Source: Thiotrichaceae bacterium UBA4486 (GTDB taxonomy: Bacteria; Pseudomonadota; Gammaproteobacteria; Eutrophobiales; Eutrophobiaceae). From it: 64,000 nucleotides of DNA. Location of the stretch: positions 71,501-135,500 of the forward strand of contig DGNS01000009.1 in assembly GCA_002389045.1 (NCBI GenBank). The letters are read 5' to 3'. Below the pieces are notes generated by a model. The model made no database searches and was not told where the DNA came from. It saw only the letters and a list, made by a program, of their open reading frames with translations. This document shows positions 50,867 to 59,534 of this stretch, piece after piece; the first letter of the stretch is position 1; each line of letters begins with the position of its first letter. A program made the position numbers and the translations under genes.

Positions 50867-52009
50867 TCAAACAATGTTATCCAGAATCGCTTTTTCAACC
50901 TCGTTCAATGTCGCATCAGTAGTAATCACCGGTGTGCTGCCCTGTTCAATGGCGATGTCCGGATCCTTGAGACCGTGGCCGGTCAGGGTACAGACAATAC
51001 AACTGCCTTCATGAATGCGGCCATTTTTGATATCACGCATGGCCCCGGCCAGTGACGTGGCCGATGCCGGTTCACAAAACACACCCTCTTTTTCAGCGAG
51101 CAGTTTCTGTGCCGCGAGGATCTCGTCGTCGGAACATTCATCGAACCAGCCGTCGGATTCCCGGTTCACGATCCAGGCGTTATCCCAGGACTGTGGATGA
51201 CCGATGCGAATCGCCGTGGCAACAGTATCGGGATCATCCACCATCTCGCCGCGCAGGAAAGGCGCCGAACCGGAAGCCTGGTATCCGACCATTTTTGGCC
51301 GCGAACCGACGATGGCGCCACCGGCAAAGCGGCAGTGTCCGTCACAATAACTGCAGGCTTCAGTGACCACGTCGCGATGATCGCTGGAGTATTCACTGTA
51401 GCCAATCCAGTGGGCCGTGATGTTGCCGGCATTGCCGACCGGCAGGCAGTGGTAATCCGGCGCCCGTTCGAGTTCCTCGATGATTTCAAAGGCCGCGGTT
51501 TTCTGTCCCTGCAGGCGATACGGATTGATGGAATTGACAATGGTCACCGGTGCCGTTTCCGCCACCTCTTTCACCAGCCGCATACCGTCATCAAAGTTGC
51601 CCCTGATCTGGATGACCACGGCGCCTTCCACCCTCGCCTGGGCCAGTTTGCCCTGGGCAATCTTGCCGTCCGGGATGAGCACAAACGCGGTGATACCGGC
51701 GCGCGCTGCGTAGGCTGCCGCGGACGCCGAGGTATTGCCTGTGGACGCACAGATAATGGCTTTCGCGCCCTGGTCCACCGCCTGGGTGACGGCCATGGTC
51801 ATACCGCGGTCCTTGAAGGAACCGGTCGGGTTCAGACCCTCGTATTTCACGTAGATATCGACATCCTTACCGAGCAGGTCGGGGATGTTGTGCAGGCGTA
51901 TCAGCGGCGTGTTGCCCTCTCCCAGGCTGATGATACGGGCATCATCGTGGATCGGCAGGCGATCGCGATAGCGTTCAATGAGGCCGGTGTAGCGTTTTCG
52001 GAAGGTCAT
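50867..52009 (-). CDS. thrC: threonine synthase with a Cys-rich insertion
   Basis: A 380-residue PLP enzyme making threonine from O-phosphohomoserine. The PLP Lys is in NPTGSFKDRGMT (~62). Other family blocks are ASTGNTSASAAAYAAR, LPVGNAGNITAHWIGY (~205), FCEPASATSLAG and TLTGHGLKDP. After GYSEY, where Thermus/Bacillus-type enzymes go straight to xRMxGFQAAG, about 20 extra residues contain EACSYCDGHC, three Cys in a CxxCxxxC pattern, before RPKMVGYQASG. The insertion is in frame and the protein is otherwise complete. It could bind metal. The operon order with hom and alaC (all minus strand) is standard. Confidence 0.94.
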   Translation of the reverse strand: MTFRKRYTGLIERYRDRLPIHDDARIISLGEGNTPLIRLHNIPDLLGKDVDIYVKYEGLNPTGSFKDRGMTMAVTQAVDQGAKAIICASTGNTSASAAAYAARAGITAFVLIPDGKIAQGKLAQARVEGAVVIQIRGNFDDGMRLVKEVAETAPVTIVNSINPYRLQGQKTAAFEIIEELERAPDYHCLPVGNAGNITAHWIGYSEYSSDHRDVVTEACSYCDGHCRFAGGAIVGSRPKMVGYQASGSAPFLRGEMVDDPDTVATAIRIGHPQSWDNAWIVNRESDGWFDECSDDEILAAQKLLAEKEGVFCEPASATSLAGAMRDIKNGRIHEGSCIVCTLTGHGLKDPDIAIEQGSTPVITTDATLNEVEKAILDNIV

Positions 52010-52074
52010 TTTTTTTGTCGTATTGAACCGGTTTGAATCTTCTTATGCATATTAACTATTTCCTGAGGTGAATA

Positions 52075-52145
52075 GTGATTGGTGAATGGCGGGTGATGTT
52101 GGAGATGCGATTATCTATTCACCATTCACTACTCACCATTCACCA
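52075..52145. repeat. satellite between hom and thrC
   Basis: GAATGGCGGGTGAT and CCATTCACTACTCACCATTCACCA units: the GAATGGT/ACCATTC variety, in both orientations. It lies at the 3' end of hom. Confidence 0.7.
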
Positions 52146-53459
52146 TTATTTCAATGTCTCCACTCTAATCCTCATCACCCCTCCATTAATCTCCTCCAGC
52201 GCCTCGATCTGCCGTAATGCCTGGTTCATGTTTCTTTCCAGCACGCGCTGGGTCAGGAAGATCACGGGCACATGCACCTCGCCTTCGGCGGGCTCTTTTT
52301 GCAATATGGCTTCGATGCTGATTCCGGCATCACCGAGGATACGCGTGACCCTGGCCAGCACGCCGGGTTTATCAATGGCCTGCAGGCGCAGATAGTACGC
52401 CGTCTCCACGTCCTCCATGTCAAGTATCGGCACATCGGACAGCGCGTTGGGCTGAAAGGCCAGGTGCGGGACGCGATTTTCCGGATCCGTGGTCAGCGCG
52501 CGCACCACATCGATGACATCAGCGACGACAGCGGAGGCGGTGGGCTGCGCGCCGGCGCCGGCGCCATAATATAATGTCGGCCCGACGGCATCGCCCATGA
52601 CCACGACAGCGTTCATGACGCCATCGACATTGGCAATGAGGCGGCGCTCCGGGATCAGCGTGGGATGCACGCGGAGTTCTATGCCCTTTTCCGTTTTGCG
52701 GGTGATGCCCAGGTGTTTGATCCGGTAGCCAAGTTCGCCGGCATAGACCACGTCCTGTGGCTGGATCTTCGAGATACCCTCGGTGTAGGTTTTTTCAAAC
52801 TGCAACGGCACCCCGAAGGCAATAGACCCCATGATGGTCAGTTTATGCGCCGCGTCGATGCCTTCCACGTCGAAGGTGGGATCGGCTTCGGCATAGCCCA
52901 GCGCCTGGGCTTCTTTCAATACCTCTTCGAAAGCGCGGCCCTTGTCGCGCATCTCGGTGAGGATAAAATTACCCGTGCCGTTGATGATGCCCGCAGCCCA
53001 GAGGATCTGGTTGGCCGCAAGGCCCTCGCGCATGGCCTTGATGATGGGAATACCGCCGGCGACTGCCGCCTCGAAAGCCACGGTGACACCCTTTTCCTGG
53101 GCGGCGGCAAAGATCTCGTTACCGTGTTTGGCAATCAGGGCCTTGTTGGCCGTGACCACATGTTTGCCATTGGCGATGGCCTTGAGCACCAGTTCCAGTG
53201 CCGGGTTGTAACCGCCGATGAGTTCGACGACGATGGCCACTTCCGGATCATTGACCACGGCAAAGGCGTCATCGGTAATGATACCGACCTGGTCGAGTCC
53301 ACTGATGGCATCCGCATCATAGTCTTTCGCTGCGGCATGACTGATGATAATGCCGCGACCGGCACGGCGGCTGATCTCTTCGGCATTCCGGGTCAACACA
53401 CTGACCGTACCGCCACCCACGGTGCCGAGACCGAGTAAACCTATCTTGACCGGTTCCAT
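52146..53459 (-). CDS. hom: homoserine dehydrogenase with C-terminal ACT domain
   Basis: 437 residues; reduces aspartate semialdehyde to homoserine on the threonine/methionine branch. The NAD(P) motif LLGLGTVGGGTV is at ~8. VTANKALIAKHGNEIFAAAQEKGVTVAFEAAVAGGIPIIK (~100-140), GIINGTGNFILTEM and AEADPTFDVEGIDAAHKLTIMGSIAFG (~190) form the catalytic domain. The ACT domain (~350-435, YYLRLQAIDKPGVLARVTRILGDAGISIEAILQ) gives threonine feedback. It is monofunctional, without aspartokinase fusion. It lies between alaC and thrC on the same strand. Confidence 0.96.
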   Translation of the reverse strand: MEPVKIGLLGLGTVGGGTVSVLTRNAEEISRRAGRGIIISHAAAKDYDADAISGLDQVGIITDDAFAVVNDPEVAIVVELIGGYNPALELVLKAIANGKHVVTANKALIAKHGNEIFAAAQEKGVTVAFEAAVAGGIPIIKAMREGLAANQILWAAGIINGTGNFILTEMRDKGRAFEEVLKEAQALGYAEADPTFDVEGIDAAHKLTIMGSIAFGVPLQFEKTYTEGISKIQPQDVVYAGELGYRIKHLGITRKTEKGIELRVHPTLIPERRLIANVDGVMNAVVVMGDAVGPTLYYGAGAGAQPTASAVVADVIDVVRALTTDPENRVPHLAFQPNALSDVPILDMEDVETAYYLRLQAIDKPGVLARVTRILGDAGISIEAILQKEPAEGEVHVPVIFLTQRVLERNMNQALRQIEALEEINGGVMRIRVETLK

Positions 53460-53489
53460 GATAATTCTCGTTTTTTTACCTTATGTCTT

Positions 53490-53560
53490 TGTTCGTAGTT
53501 CGTGGCTTATAGCTCGTAGCTTGTAGCTAGTTGCTTGTTGCTTGTAGCTCTAAGACTGTT
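53490..53560. repeat. short repeat TAGCTCGTAGCTTGTAGC
   Basis: About ten AGCT/TTGTAGCT-like units (GTAGCTTGTAGCTAGTTGCTTGTTGC) between alaC and hom. A further member of the boundary-satellite family, with a distinct motif. Confidence 0.65.
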
Positions 53561-53561
53561 G

Positions 53562-54776
53562 TTATCCACCGTCCGCGATGGATTCTGAATCGGTGATCTT
53601 TTCCTCCCGGAACATCGCTTTCAGTCCGCGAATGGCCTGGCGGGTACGGTGTTCGTTCTCGATCAGGGCAAAGCGAACATGCTTGTCGCCGTACTGGCCG
53701 AATCCGATGCCCGGCGAGACGGCCACTTTGGCGTCGAGCATGACCTTCTTGGAGAATTCCAGCGAACCCATGTGCCGGTATTGTTCGGGGATAGGCGCCC
53801 ACACGAACATGGTGGCGCGCGGTTTCTCCACGTGCCAACCAATCGAGTTCAATCCGTCGCAAAGCACGTCGCGGCGTCCCTGGTACATTTCACGGATGTC
53901 GCGGACACACTGCTGATCGCCTTCCAGCGCCGTGATGGCCGCCACTTGCATGGGTGTGTAAAGCCCGTAATCCAGATAGGATTTCAGCCGAGCCAGGGCA
54001 TTGACCAGCGTCGGGTTGCCGACCATGAAACCGATGCGCCAGCCCGGCATATTGTAGGTTTTGGACATGGAATAAAATTCCACCGCGATGTCTTTCGCGC
54101 CCGGCACCTGGAGGATGGAAGGCGCCTTGTAACCGTCAAAGACGATCTCGGCATAGGCCAGATCCTGGACTACCCAGATTTCATTTTCCCGGGCGAAATC
54201 GATGACCTTTTCAAAAAATTCCAGCTCCACGCACTCGGTGGTGGGGTTGCCGGGAAAATTCAGCAGCAACAGTTTCGGTTTCGGCCATGAGTCACGCACG
54301 GCCTTTTCCACTTCCTCGAAGAAATCGTTTTCGCCGGTCATCGGAATATGGCGCACGTCACCACCGGCGATGGTGAAACCGAAGGGATGAATCGGATAGG
54401 CCGGGTTCGGCACCAGCACCGCATCTCCGGCATCGACGATCGCCATGGCCAGGTGCGCCAGTCCTTCTTTCGACCCCAGCGTGACGATGGCCTCGGAATC
54501 CGGGTCCAGATCGACATCGTAGCTGTCCTTGTACCAGTTACAGATGGCGCGGCGCAGTCGTGGTATACCACGCGACATGGAATAACGGTGGGTATCATCG
54601 CGCTGGGCCACTTCCACCAGCTTGTCGATGATATGACGCGGGGTGGGCTGATCCGGGTTGCCCATGCCAAAATCTATGACATCCTCACCCTGGTGGCGGG
54701 CATCCATTTTCAAGTCATTCACGATATTGAAAACGTAGGGCGGCAGGCGTTTTATTCTCTGGAAATCGTCTTTCAA
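53562..54776 (-). CDS. alaC: glutamate-pyruvate aminotransferase AlaC type
   Basis: 404 residues, a fold-type I PLP aminotransferase. The PLP Lys is in YSMSKTYNMPGWRIGFMVG (~250); other blocks are FPGNPTTECVELEFFEKVI and PSPGIGFG-like VSPGIGFGQYGDKHVRFALIEN. RIKRLPPYVFNIVNDLKMDARHQGEDVIDFGMGNPD near the N-terminus is almost diagnostic of AlaC (YfdZ), the alanine-forming enzyme. The start is a TTG at 54776: an in-frame TAA is three codons upstream, and the next ATG would remove the conserved N-terminus. It is the first gene of the alaC-hom-thrC block. Confidence 0.9.
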   Translation of the reverse strand: MKDDFQRIKRLPPYVFNIVNDLKMDARHQGEDVIDFGMGNPDQPTPRHIIDKLVEVAQRDDTHRYSMSRGIPRLRRAICNWYKDSYDVDLDPDSEAIVTLGSKEGLAHLAMAIVDAGDAVLVPNPAYPIHPFGFTIAGGDVRHIPMTGENDFFEEVEKAVRDSWPKPKLLLLNFPGNPTTECVELEFFEKVIDFARENEIWVVQDLAYAEIVFDGYKAPSILQVPGAKDIAVEFYSMSKTYNMPGWRIGFMVGNPTLVNALARLKSYLDYGLYTPMQVAAITALEGDQQCVRDIREMYQGRRDVLCDGLNSIGWHVEKPRATMFVWAPIPEQYRHMGSLEFSKKVMLDAKVAVSPGIGFGQYGDKHVRFALIENEHRTRQAIRGLKAMFREEKITDSESIADGG

Positions 54777-54952
54777 GGCAGTTTATCGGGTTAATGTTTA
54801 CAAAACCCGCGAGTATACGATATCGGACATTCAGTGAATAGTGACGACTGGCGCTTTCAGAGCGCCTGACCTGCCCGTTGGGACACAATAACTTCCTGAT
54901 AACAGACAGTTTCGCAGACCGTCATTGACCATATCCGTTATACTGATCAGCC

Positions 54953-55783
54953 ATGAGTATATTTCGTGCCGCCGTACTGCAAATGCTCTCCACCGATGAC
55001 GTGGAAGCCAACCTGGATAGCGCCGCTTCCCTGATTGAAGATGCAGCCACACAGGGCGCCGAATTCTGCTTGTTACCGGAAAATTTTGCGCTCATGGGCA
55101 TGCACGAGCAGGACAAACTGGCCATTCGGGAAGCGCCGGGAACAGGCCCCATCCAGAGCTTCCTTGAAAACCAGGCCCGCCGGCACCAGATATGGATTAT
55201 GGGCGGCACCATTCCGCTGCAGGCCGATGACCCCGGCCATATCCGTTCTGCGTGCCTGCTCTACAACCCGGACGGTGAGATGATCGCCCGTTATGACAAG
55301 ATTCACCTGTTCGATGTCTGCGTGGACTCGGACAGCGACGAGGTGTACAACGAGTCCAGCACAATCGAGGCCGGAAACCAGACAGTGGTTGCGCGAACGC
55401 CGTTTGCCAATATCGGCATGAGTGTCTGTTACGATCTGCGCTTTCCGGAACTGTACCGCGGCATGCATGCGCATGAGGCCAATATGATCACGGTGCCCGC
55501 GGCATTTACCTGGAAAACCGGCAAAGTGCACTGGGAGTCGTTGCTCAAGGCCAGGGCGGTCGAGAACCTCTGTTACCTACTGGCGTCCAACCAGAGCGGG
55601 CGCCACGTCAACGGCCGCGACACCTGGGGCCACAGCATGATTGTGGATCCCTGGGGCAGTATCCTGGCCTGTGTCGAAAGCGGACCCGGCGTTGCCTGTG
55701 CGGACATCGACATGGAGCACCTGAAGCGGCTGCGCCGCACCTTTCCGGCGCTGGAACACCGTCAGATTACAGACTCCAGATAA
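54953..55783 (+). CDS. carbon-nitrogen hydrolase, Nit/omega-amidase type
   Basis: A 276-residue nitrilase-superfamily amidase. The catalytic triad is visible: Glu in EFCLLPENFALMG (~43), Lys in YDKIHLFDVCV (~115) and Cys in IGMSVCYDLRFPELYR (~150). These fit the Nit1/YbeM group (deaminated glutathione amidase or omega-amidase). FDVCVDSDSDEVYNESST is typical. The last residues HRQITDSR are encoded by satellite DNA, so the natural C-terminus has been altered or extended. It is transcribed in the same direction as tldD, 138 bp apart, across a satellite. Confidence 0.88.
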   Translation: MSIFRAAVLQMLSTDDVEANLDSAASLIEDAATQGAEFCLLPENFALMGMHEQDKLAIREAPGTGPIQSFLENQARRHQIWIMGGTIPLQADDPGHIRSACLLYNPDGEMIARYDKIHLFDVCVDSDSDEVYNESSTIEAGNQTVVARTPFANIGMSVCYDLRFPELYRGMHAHEANMITVPAAFTWKTGKVHWESLLKARAVENLCYLLASNQSGRHVNGRDTWGHSMIVDPWGSILACVESGPGVACADIDMEHLKRLRRTFPALEHRQITDSR

Positions 55784-55921
55784 CAGACTACAGACTCCAG
55801 ATAACAGACTACAGACTACAGATTACAGATTACAGGTAACAGGTAACAGAAGACATTGAACCCTGAATCCTGAACCCTGAACCTCGAACCCTTAACCACG
55901 AACCCAGAACCCAAAACCCAA
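55763..55921. repeat. satellite from the amidase 3' end to the tldD start
   Basis: AGATTACAGACTCCAGATAACAG units (the first encode the amidase tail), then TACAGATTACAGGTAACAG, then GAACCCTGAATCCTGAACCCT hexamer/heptamer units. The array runs to the base before the tldD ATG, leaving no Shine-Dalgarno sequence. Confidence 0.85.
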
Positions 55922-57364
55922 ATGACTGAATCTCTCAAAATCGCCGAAGAACAACTCCTCGCCCACGGCGGCCTGTCCAGCAACGACGTGGAAAAAACCC
56001 TGGCGCGCATCATGACGCACAACATCGATGCGGCCGATCTGTATTTTGAAAGCAGCCGCTCGGAGTCCTGGGCGCTGGAAGACGGTATCGTGCGCGAGGG
56101 CAGCCACAGTATTGACCAGGGCGTGGGCATTCGCGCCATCAGCGGTGAGAAAACCGGTTTTGCCTATTCTGATGAAATTGTCGCCGCCGCACTGGAACAG
56201 GCCGCGCAGTCGGCGCGGGCGATTGCCGCCAGCGGCGGTGAAAACAGGCTTCAGGTCTGGCAACGGCAGCAGGCGCCAGTGCTCTATTCCAGCGACGATC
56301 CGCTGGCTTCGATGACGGCGGATGAAAAAGTCAACCTGCTGAAACAACTGGATGCGCTCGCGCGGCAGAAAGATCCGCGGGTGAAACAAGTGATGATCGG
56401 ATTGACCGGGCTGACCAACACCATTCTCGTGGCCGGCAGTGACGGTACCTACAGCGCCGATGTCCGTCCACTGGTGCGCCTGAACGTCAATGTCATTGTC
56501 GAACAGAACGGGCGGATTGAAAAAGGCGGCTCCGGCGGCGGCGGTCGTTTCGGTTACGAATATTTCATTCACAACGGCATGGCCGAATCCTATGTGGACG
56601 AGGCCGTGGAACAGGCGTTGATCAATCTCGACGCCATCGATGCACCGGCCGGCGGGATGACCGTGGTGCTCGGGCCGGGCTGGCCGGGGATATTACTGCA
56701 CGAAGCCATCGGTCACGGACTGGAAGGCGATTTCAACCGTAAGGGTACATCGGCCTTCGCCAATCGTATCGGTGAGCGCGTGGCCGCTCCCGGTGTCACC
56801 GTCGTCGATGACGGCACCATTGAAAACCGTCGCGGTTCCCTGAACGTCGATGACGAGGGCATTCCCAGCCAGTGCACCACATTGATCGAGAACGGCATTC
56901 TCAAGGGTTATATCCAGGACAAACACAACGCCCGTCTCATGGGCATGGCGCCCACCGGCAACGGCCGGCGTGAATCCTACGCGCACCTGGTCATGCCGCG
57001 CATGACCAATACCTACATGCTGGGCGGCGAACATACCCAGGAGGAGATTCTCGCCTCGGTGGAACGCGGTATTTTTGCCACCCAGTTCGGCGGCGGTCAG
57101 GTGGACATCACCAATGGCAAATTCGTCTTCAGCGCCAGCCAGGCCTGGTTGATCGAAAACGGCAAACTCATTGCCCCGGTCAAGGGCGCCACGATCATCG
57201 GCAATGGACCGGATGTACTGACACGAGTCTCCATGGTCGGCAACGACATGGCGCTGGATTCAGGTATCGGCACCTGCGGCAAGGACGGCCAGTCCGTGCC
57301 CGTGGGCGTGGGTCAGCCGACCATCCGCATCGACAATCTTACCGTGGGTGGCACGGCCTCCTGA
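55922..57364 (+). CDS. tldD: TldD zinc metalloprotease
   Basis: 480 residues. TldD with TldE (PmbA) forms a protease that degrades unfolded peptides, and processes microcin B17 and CcdA in E. coli. The zinc site is LLHEAIGHGLEGDFNRKGTSAFANRIG (~258, HExxxH). Also visible are RRGSLNVDDEGIPSQCTTLIENG, GRRESYAHLVMPRMTNTYM and the C-terminal GMVGNDMALDSGIGTCGKDGQSVPVGVGQP (third Cys/His region). pmbA is not adjacent, so the partner must be elsewhere. The ATG follows satellite DNA directly; no clear ribosome-binding site is visible. Confidence 0.94.
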   Translation: MTESLKIAEEQLLAHGGLSSNDVEKTLARIMTHNIDAADLYFESSRSESWALEDGIVREGSHSIDQGVGIRAISGEKTGFAYSDEIVAAALEQAAQSARAIAASGGENRLQVWQRQQAPVLYSSDDPLASMTADEKVNLLKQLDALARQKDPRVKQVMIGLTGLTNTILVAGSDGTYSADVRPLVRLNVNVIVEQNGRIEKGGSGGGGRFGYEYFIHNGMAESYVDEAVEQALINLDAIDAPAGGMTVVLGPGWPGILLHEAIGHGLEGDFNRKGTSAFANRIGERVAAPGVTVVDDGTIENRRGSLNVDDEGIPSQCTTLIENGILKGYIQDKHNARLMGMAPTGNGRRESYAHLVMPRMTNTYMLGGEHTQEEILASVERGIFATQFGGGQVDITNGKFVFSASQAWLIENGKLIAPVKGATIIGNGPDVLTRVSMVGNDMALDSGIGTCGKDGQSVPVGVGQPTIRIDNLTVGGTAS

Positions 57365-57377
57365 CATGCCTCAGCGG

Positions 57378-57404
57378 GAGGTCATCGATATCTATGATGA
57401 CCTC
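57378..57404. terminator. hairpin between convergent tldD and phosphatase genes
   Basis: Perfect 9-bp arms GAGGTCATC (57378-57386) and GATGACCTC (57396-57404) around a 9-base loop, just after the tldD stop and touching the phosphatase stop. No T-run; possibly bidirectional. Confidence 0.5.
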
Positions 57405-58155
57405 AGTGAGCTCCGGAGTATTCAAAACACAGCAGCGTCACGTCGTCGTGATTGATATCCTCACCGGTAAATTCAATAACGCCCTGCATGATGGCTTTCG
57501 GTAAATGCTCGATGGCATAGCCGCGCAAGTCGTTGCCCAGTTGCATCAGGCGTTCATAACCAAAACTGATCCCGTCTGAATTCTGCCATTCAATCAGCCC
57601 GTCCGTGCAGGCCAGCAGGCGATCGCCAGGGCGCAGTTGCCGGGTTTCCTCCACGTAGGGCACCATTTCTTCGCTGAACATGCCGACGGGGCAGCCGCCC
57701 TGGTGAAAAATGACGGGAGCGTCACCGCTAGCCGGCAGTATGATCAACGAAGGCAGGCCGGCGTGCGCAACGCGCAACAGTCCACCCGGGGATAACCTGA
57801 ACAACTGACTGGCAATGGCCAGCCCGGTATTGTGCCGCGCCACCATGTTGTTCAGCCGCCGCAAAACTTCATCTGTCGGCAGGTTGCCGGGAAAATTCTC
57901 CAGGCTCAGATGCACCATCATGGTCATCAGCGCCGCCGTCACCCCGTGACCGGTGGCGTCACCCAGAAACACAGCGAGTTCACCTTCTCGATTGAGCTGG
58001 AAATTGTAGACATCGCCCGAGATCACACCGCAGGGCCGATAGACAATGGATGAGGACAGGTAGGGCAACTCCGGGCCATCAGGCAGTACGGCGCGTTGCA
58101 GGCGCGCGGCCATCATCAAATCGTTTGCTATTTTGACGTCGGTATGGATTTGCAT
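57403..58155 (-). CDS. PP2C-type (SpoIIE/RsbU) serine phosphatase
   Basis: 250 residues, essentially a stand-alone SpoIIE phosphatase domain. Metal-binding Asp motifs are CGVISGDVYNFQ (~45), FLGDATGHGVTAALMTMMVHLSLENF (~70), ACTDGLIEWQ (~182) and NHDDVTLLCFEY (~235). The N-terminal LQRAVLPDGPELPYL is the RsbU-like AARLQRxLLP region. No sensor or receiver domain is attached, so it is probably controlled by a partner. In related systems such phosphatases release anti-sigma antagonists (STAS proteins). No STAS or anti-sigma gene is adjacent. Confidence 0.85.
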   Translation of the reverse strand: MQIHTDVKIANDLMMAARLQRAVLPDGPELPYLSSSIVYRPCGVISGDVYNFQLNREGELAVFLGDATGHGVTAALMTMMVHLSLENFPGNLPTDEVLRRLNNMVARHNTGLAIASQLFRLSPGGLLRVAHAGLPSLIILPASGDAPVIFHQGGCPVGMFSEEMVPYVEETRQLRPGDRLLACTDGLIEWQNSDGISFGYERLMQLGNDLRGYAIEHLPKAIMQGVIEFTGEDINHDDVTLLCFEYSGAH

Positions 58156-58252
58156 GGGTAATTATACCGTTTCCAATGCACCAGTACATCGGCCGCAAGG
58201 CGGTGATTCTGAAGCGGAAGAGATCCGCAAAACCCGTCAGTGTGACCGCAGA

Positions 58253-59416
58253 TCAGCGAGTGTCGAGGGTGATGCCGCGCCAGACGAGGATCATGCCCAG
58301 TGCCGCCACGGAAGCTGCGGCGGTGAAACTGAACACCGCGCCCAGTGAATCCCAGGTATAACCCACCATGAGACTGCCCAGGGACAGCCCGGCGCCAAAA
58401 CTGATACTGCTGTACAGCGCCTGTCCCCGGCCCTGCATGCGACCGGTAAAATATCGATGAATGATCTGTATGGCCGTGGCATGGTAAATACCGAAACTGG
58501 CGGCGTGCAGGCACTGGGCGATGATCAGTACAGCCACCGAATCAACCGCGTAGCCGATCAACAACCAGCGCACACTGGCGAGAATAAAGCTGACGACCAG
58601 CAGGCTTTTCAAACCGAAGCAGCCGATGAGGCGCTGCATGAAAATAAACACCAGAACCTCGGCGATCACACCCAGCGCCCACATATTGCCGATGAACGAA
58701 CGGCTGTAACCGCTTTTTTCCAGGTATACGCTGTAAAAAGTGTAATAGGGTGCGTGGCTCATTTGCATGAGAAAGCAGCCGCCCAGCAGTGCCAGCACAT
58801 GCGGTTTTTTCAGAAAGCTCCACACCGATTCGGAAGCCAGATGCAAATGCCCTGCCGCGCCCTCGGGTACCAGCATACTGGCGACGAAGATCATGAACAG
58901 GCAAGACAACATGAATACCGGCAACCAGGCAATGTCCAGCGTCTCGAATACGAAACCGAGCGCGAGGACAGGCAGGATGAAACCCACCGAGCCCCAGACC
59001 CTGACCCGGGTGTAGGCGTGAGTGGAATCACCGAGGTGATTCATCGTAGTGGCTTCAAACTGCGGCAAAGTCGCATGCCAGAAGAATCCGAACAGCATCA
59101 TGACTACCGCCAGCCAGAGAAAACTGTCATCAAAGAGGACCCCGGCGTAAATCACCGTCGCCAGTAAAGAAGCGACCTGGATAATACGCATGCGATGTCC
59201 ATGGTGGTCTGCGATCCAGCCCCAGATGTACGGGGCTACAATCTTGCTGCCCAGCAATATGGCGGTCAGTTCACCGATCAGCCGTGCGTTATAATCGATC
59301 GATTCCAGGTACAGCGGCCAGTACGGCAACATCACCCCGATGGCGGCAAAGTAAAAAAAATAAAATGCCGACAGGCGCCAGTAGGGGATGGCGCGCGGGG
59401 AATTGCGATTCAGCAT
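58253..59416 (-). CDS. MFS transporter, HcaT/PP1-like
   Basis: 387 residues with about 12 TM helices. The N-terminal SAFYFFYFAAIGVMLPYWPLYLESI and the RVRVWGSVGFILPVLALG segment are characteristic of the MFS_1-like group containing the E. coli putative phenylpropionate transporter HcaT. WGWIADHHGHRMRIIQ is the loop 2-3 motif. Substrate is unknown; no aromatic-degradation genes are nearby. The gene stands between the phosphatase (98 bp) and aroC (satellite). Confidence 0.85.
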   Translation of the reverse strand: MLNRNSPRAIPYWRLSAFYFFYFAAIGVMLPYWPLYLESIDYNARLIGELTAILLGSKIVAPYIWGWIADHHGHRMRIIQVASLLATVIYAGVLFDDSFLWLAVVMMLFGFFWHATLPQFEATTMNHLGDSTHAYTRVRVWGSVGFILPVLALGFVFETLDIAWLPVFMLSCLFMIFVASMLVPEGAAGHLHLASESVWSFLKKPHVLALLGGCFLMQMSHAPYYTFYSVYLEKSGYSRSFIGNMWALGVIAEVLVFIFMQRLIGCFGLKSLLVVSFILASVRWLLIGYAVDSVAVLIIAQCLHAASFGIYHATAIQIIHRYFTGRMQGRGQALYSSISFGAGLSLGSLMVGYTWDSLGAVFSFTAAASVAALGMILVWRGITLDTR

Positions 59417-59439
59417 GCGGATGAGGTTGCCTGTTTATC

Positions 59440-59534
59440 TTAATGACAATAGATATGTGACTGGTTAATGGTGAATGGTGAATATGTGATAATTTCCATT
59501 CACTATTCACCATTCACTATTCACCATTCACTGT
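59440..59534. repeat. GAATGGT-type satellite between the MFS gene and aroC
   Basis: TTAATGGTGAATGGTGAATATG, then CCATTCACTATTCACCATTCACTATTCACCATTCA: two blocks in inverted orientation around TGATAATTT, able to form a stem. The aroC stop follows. Confidence 0.8.
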
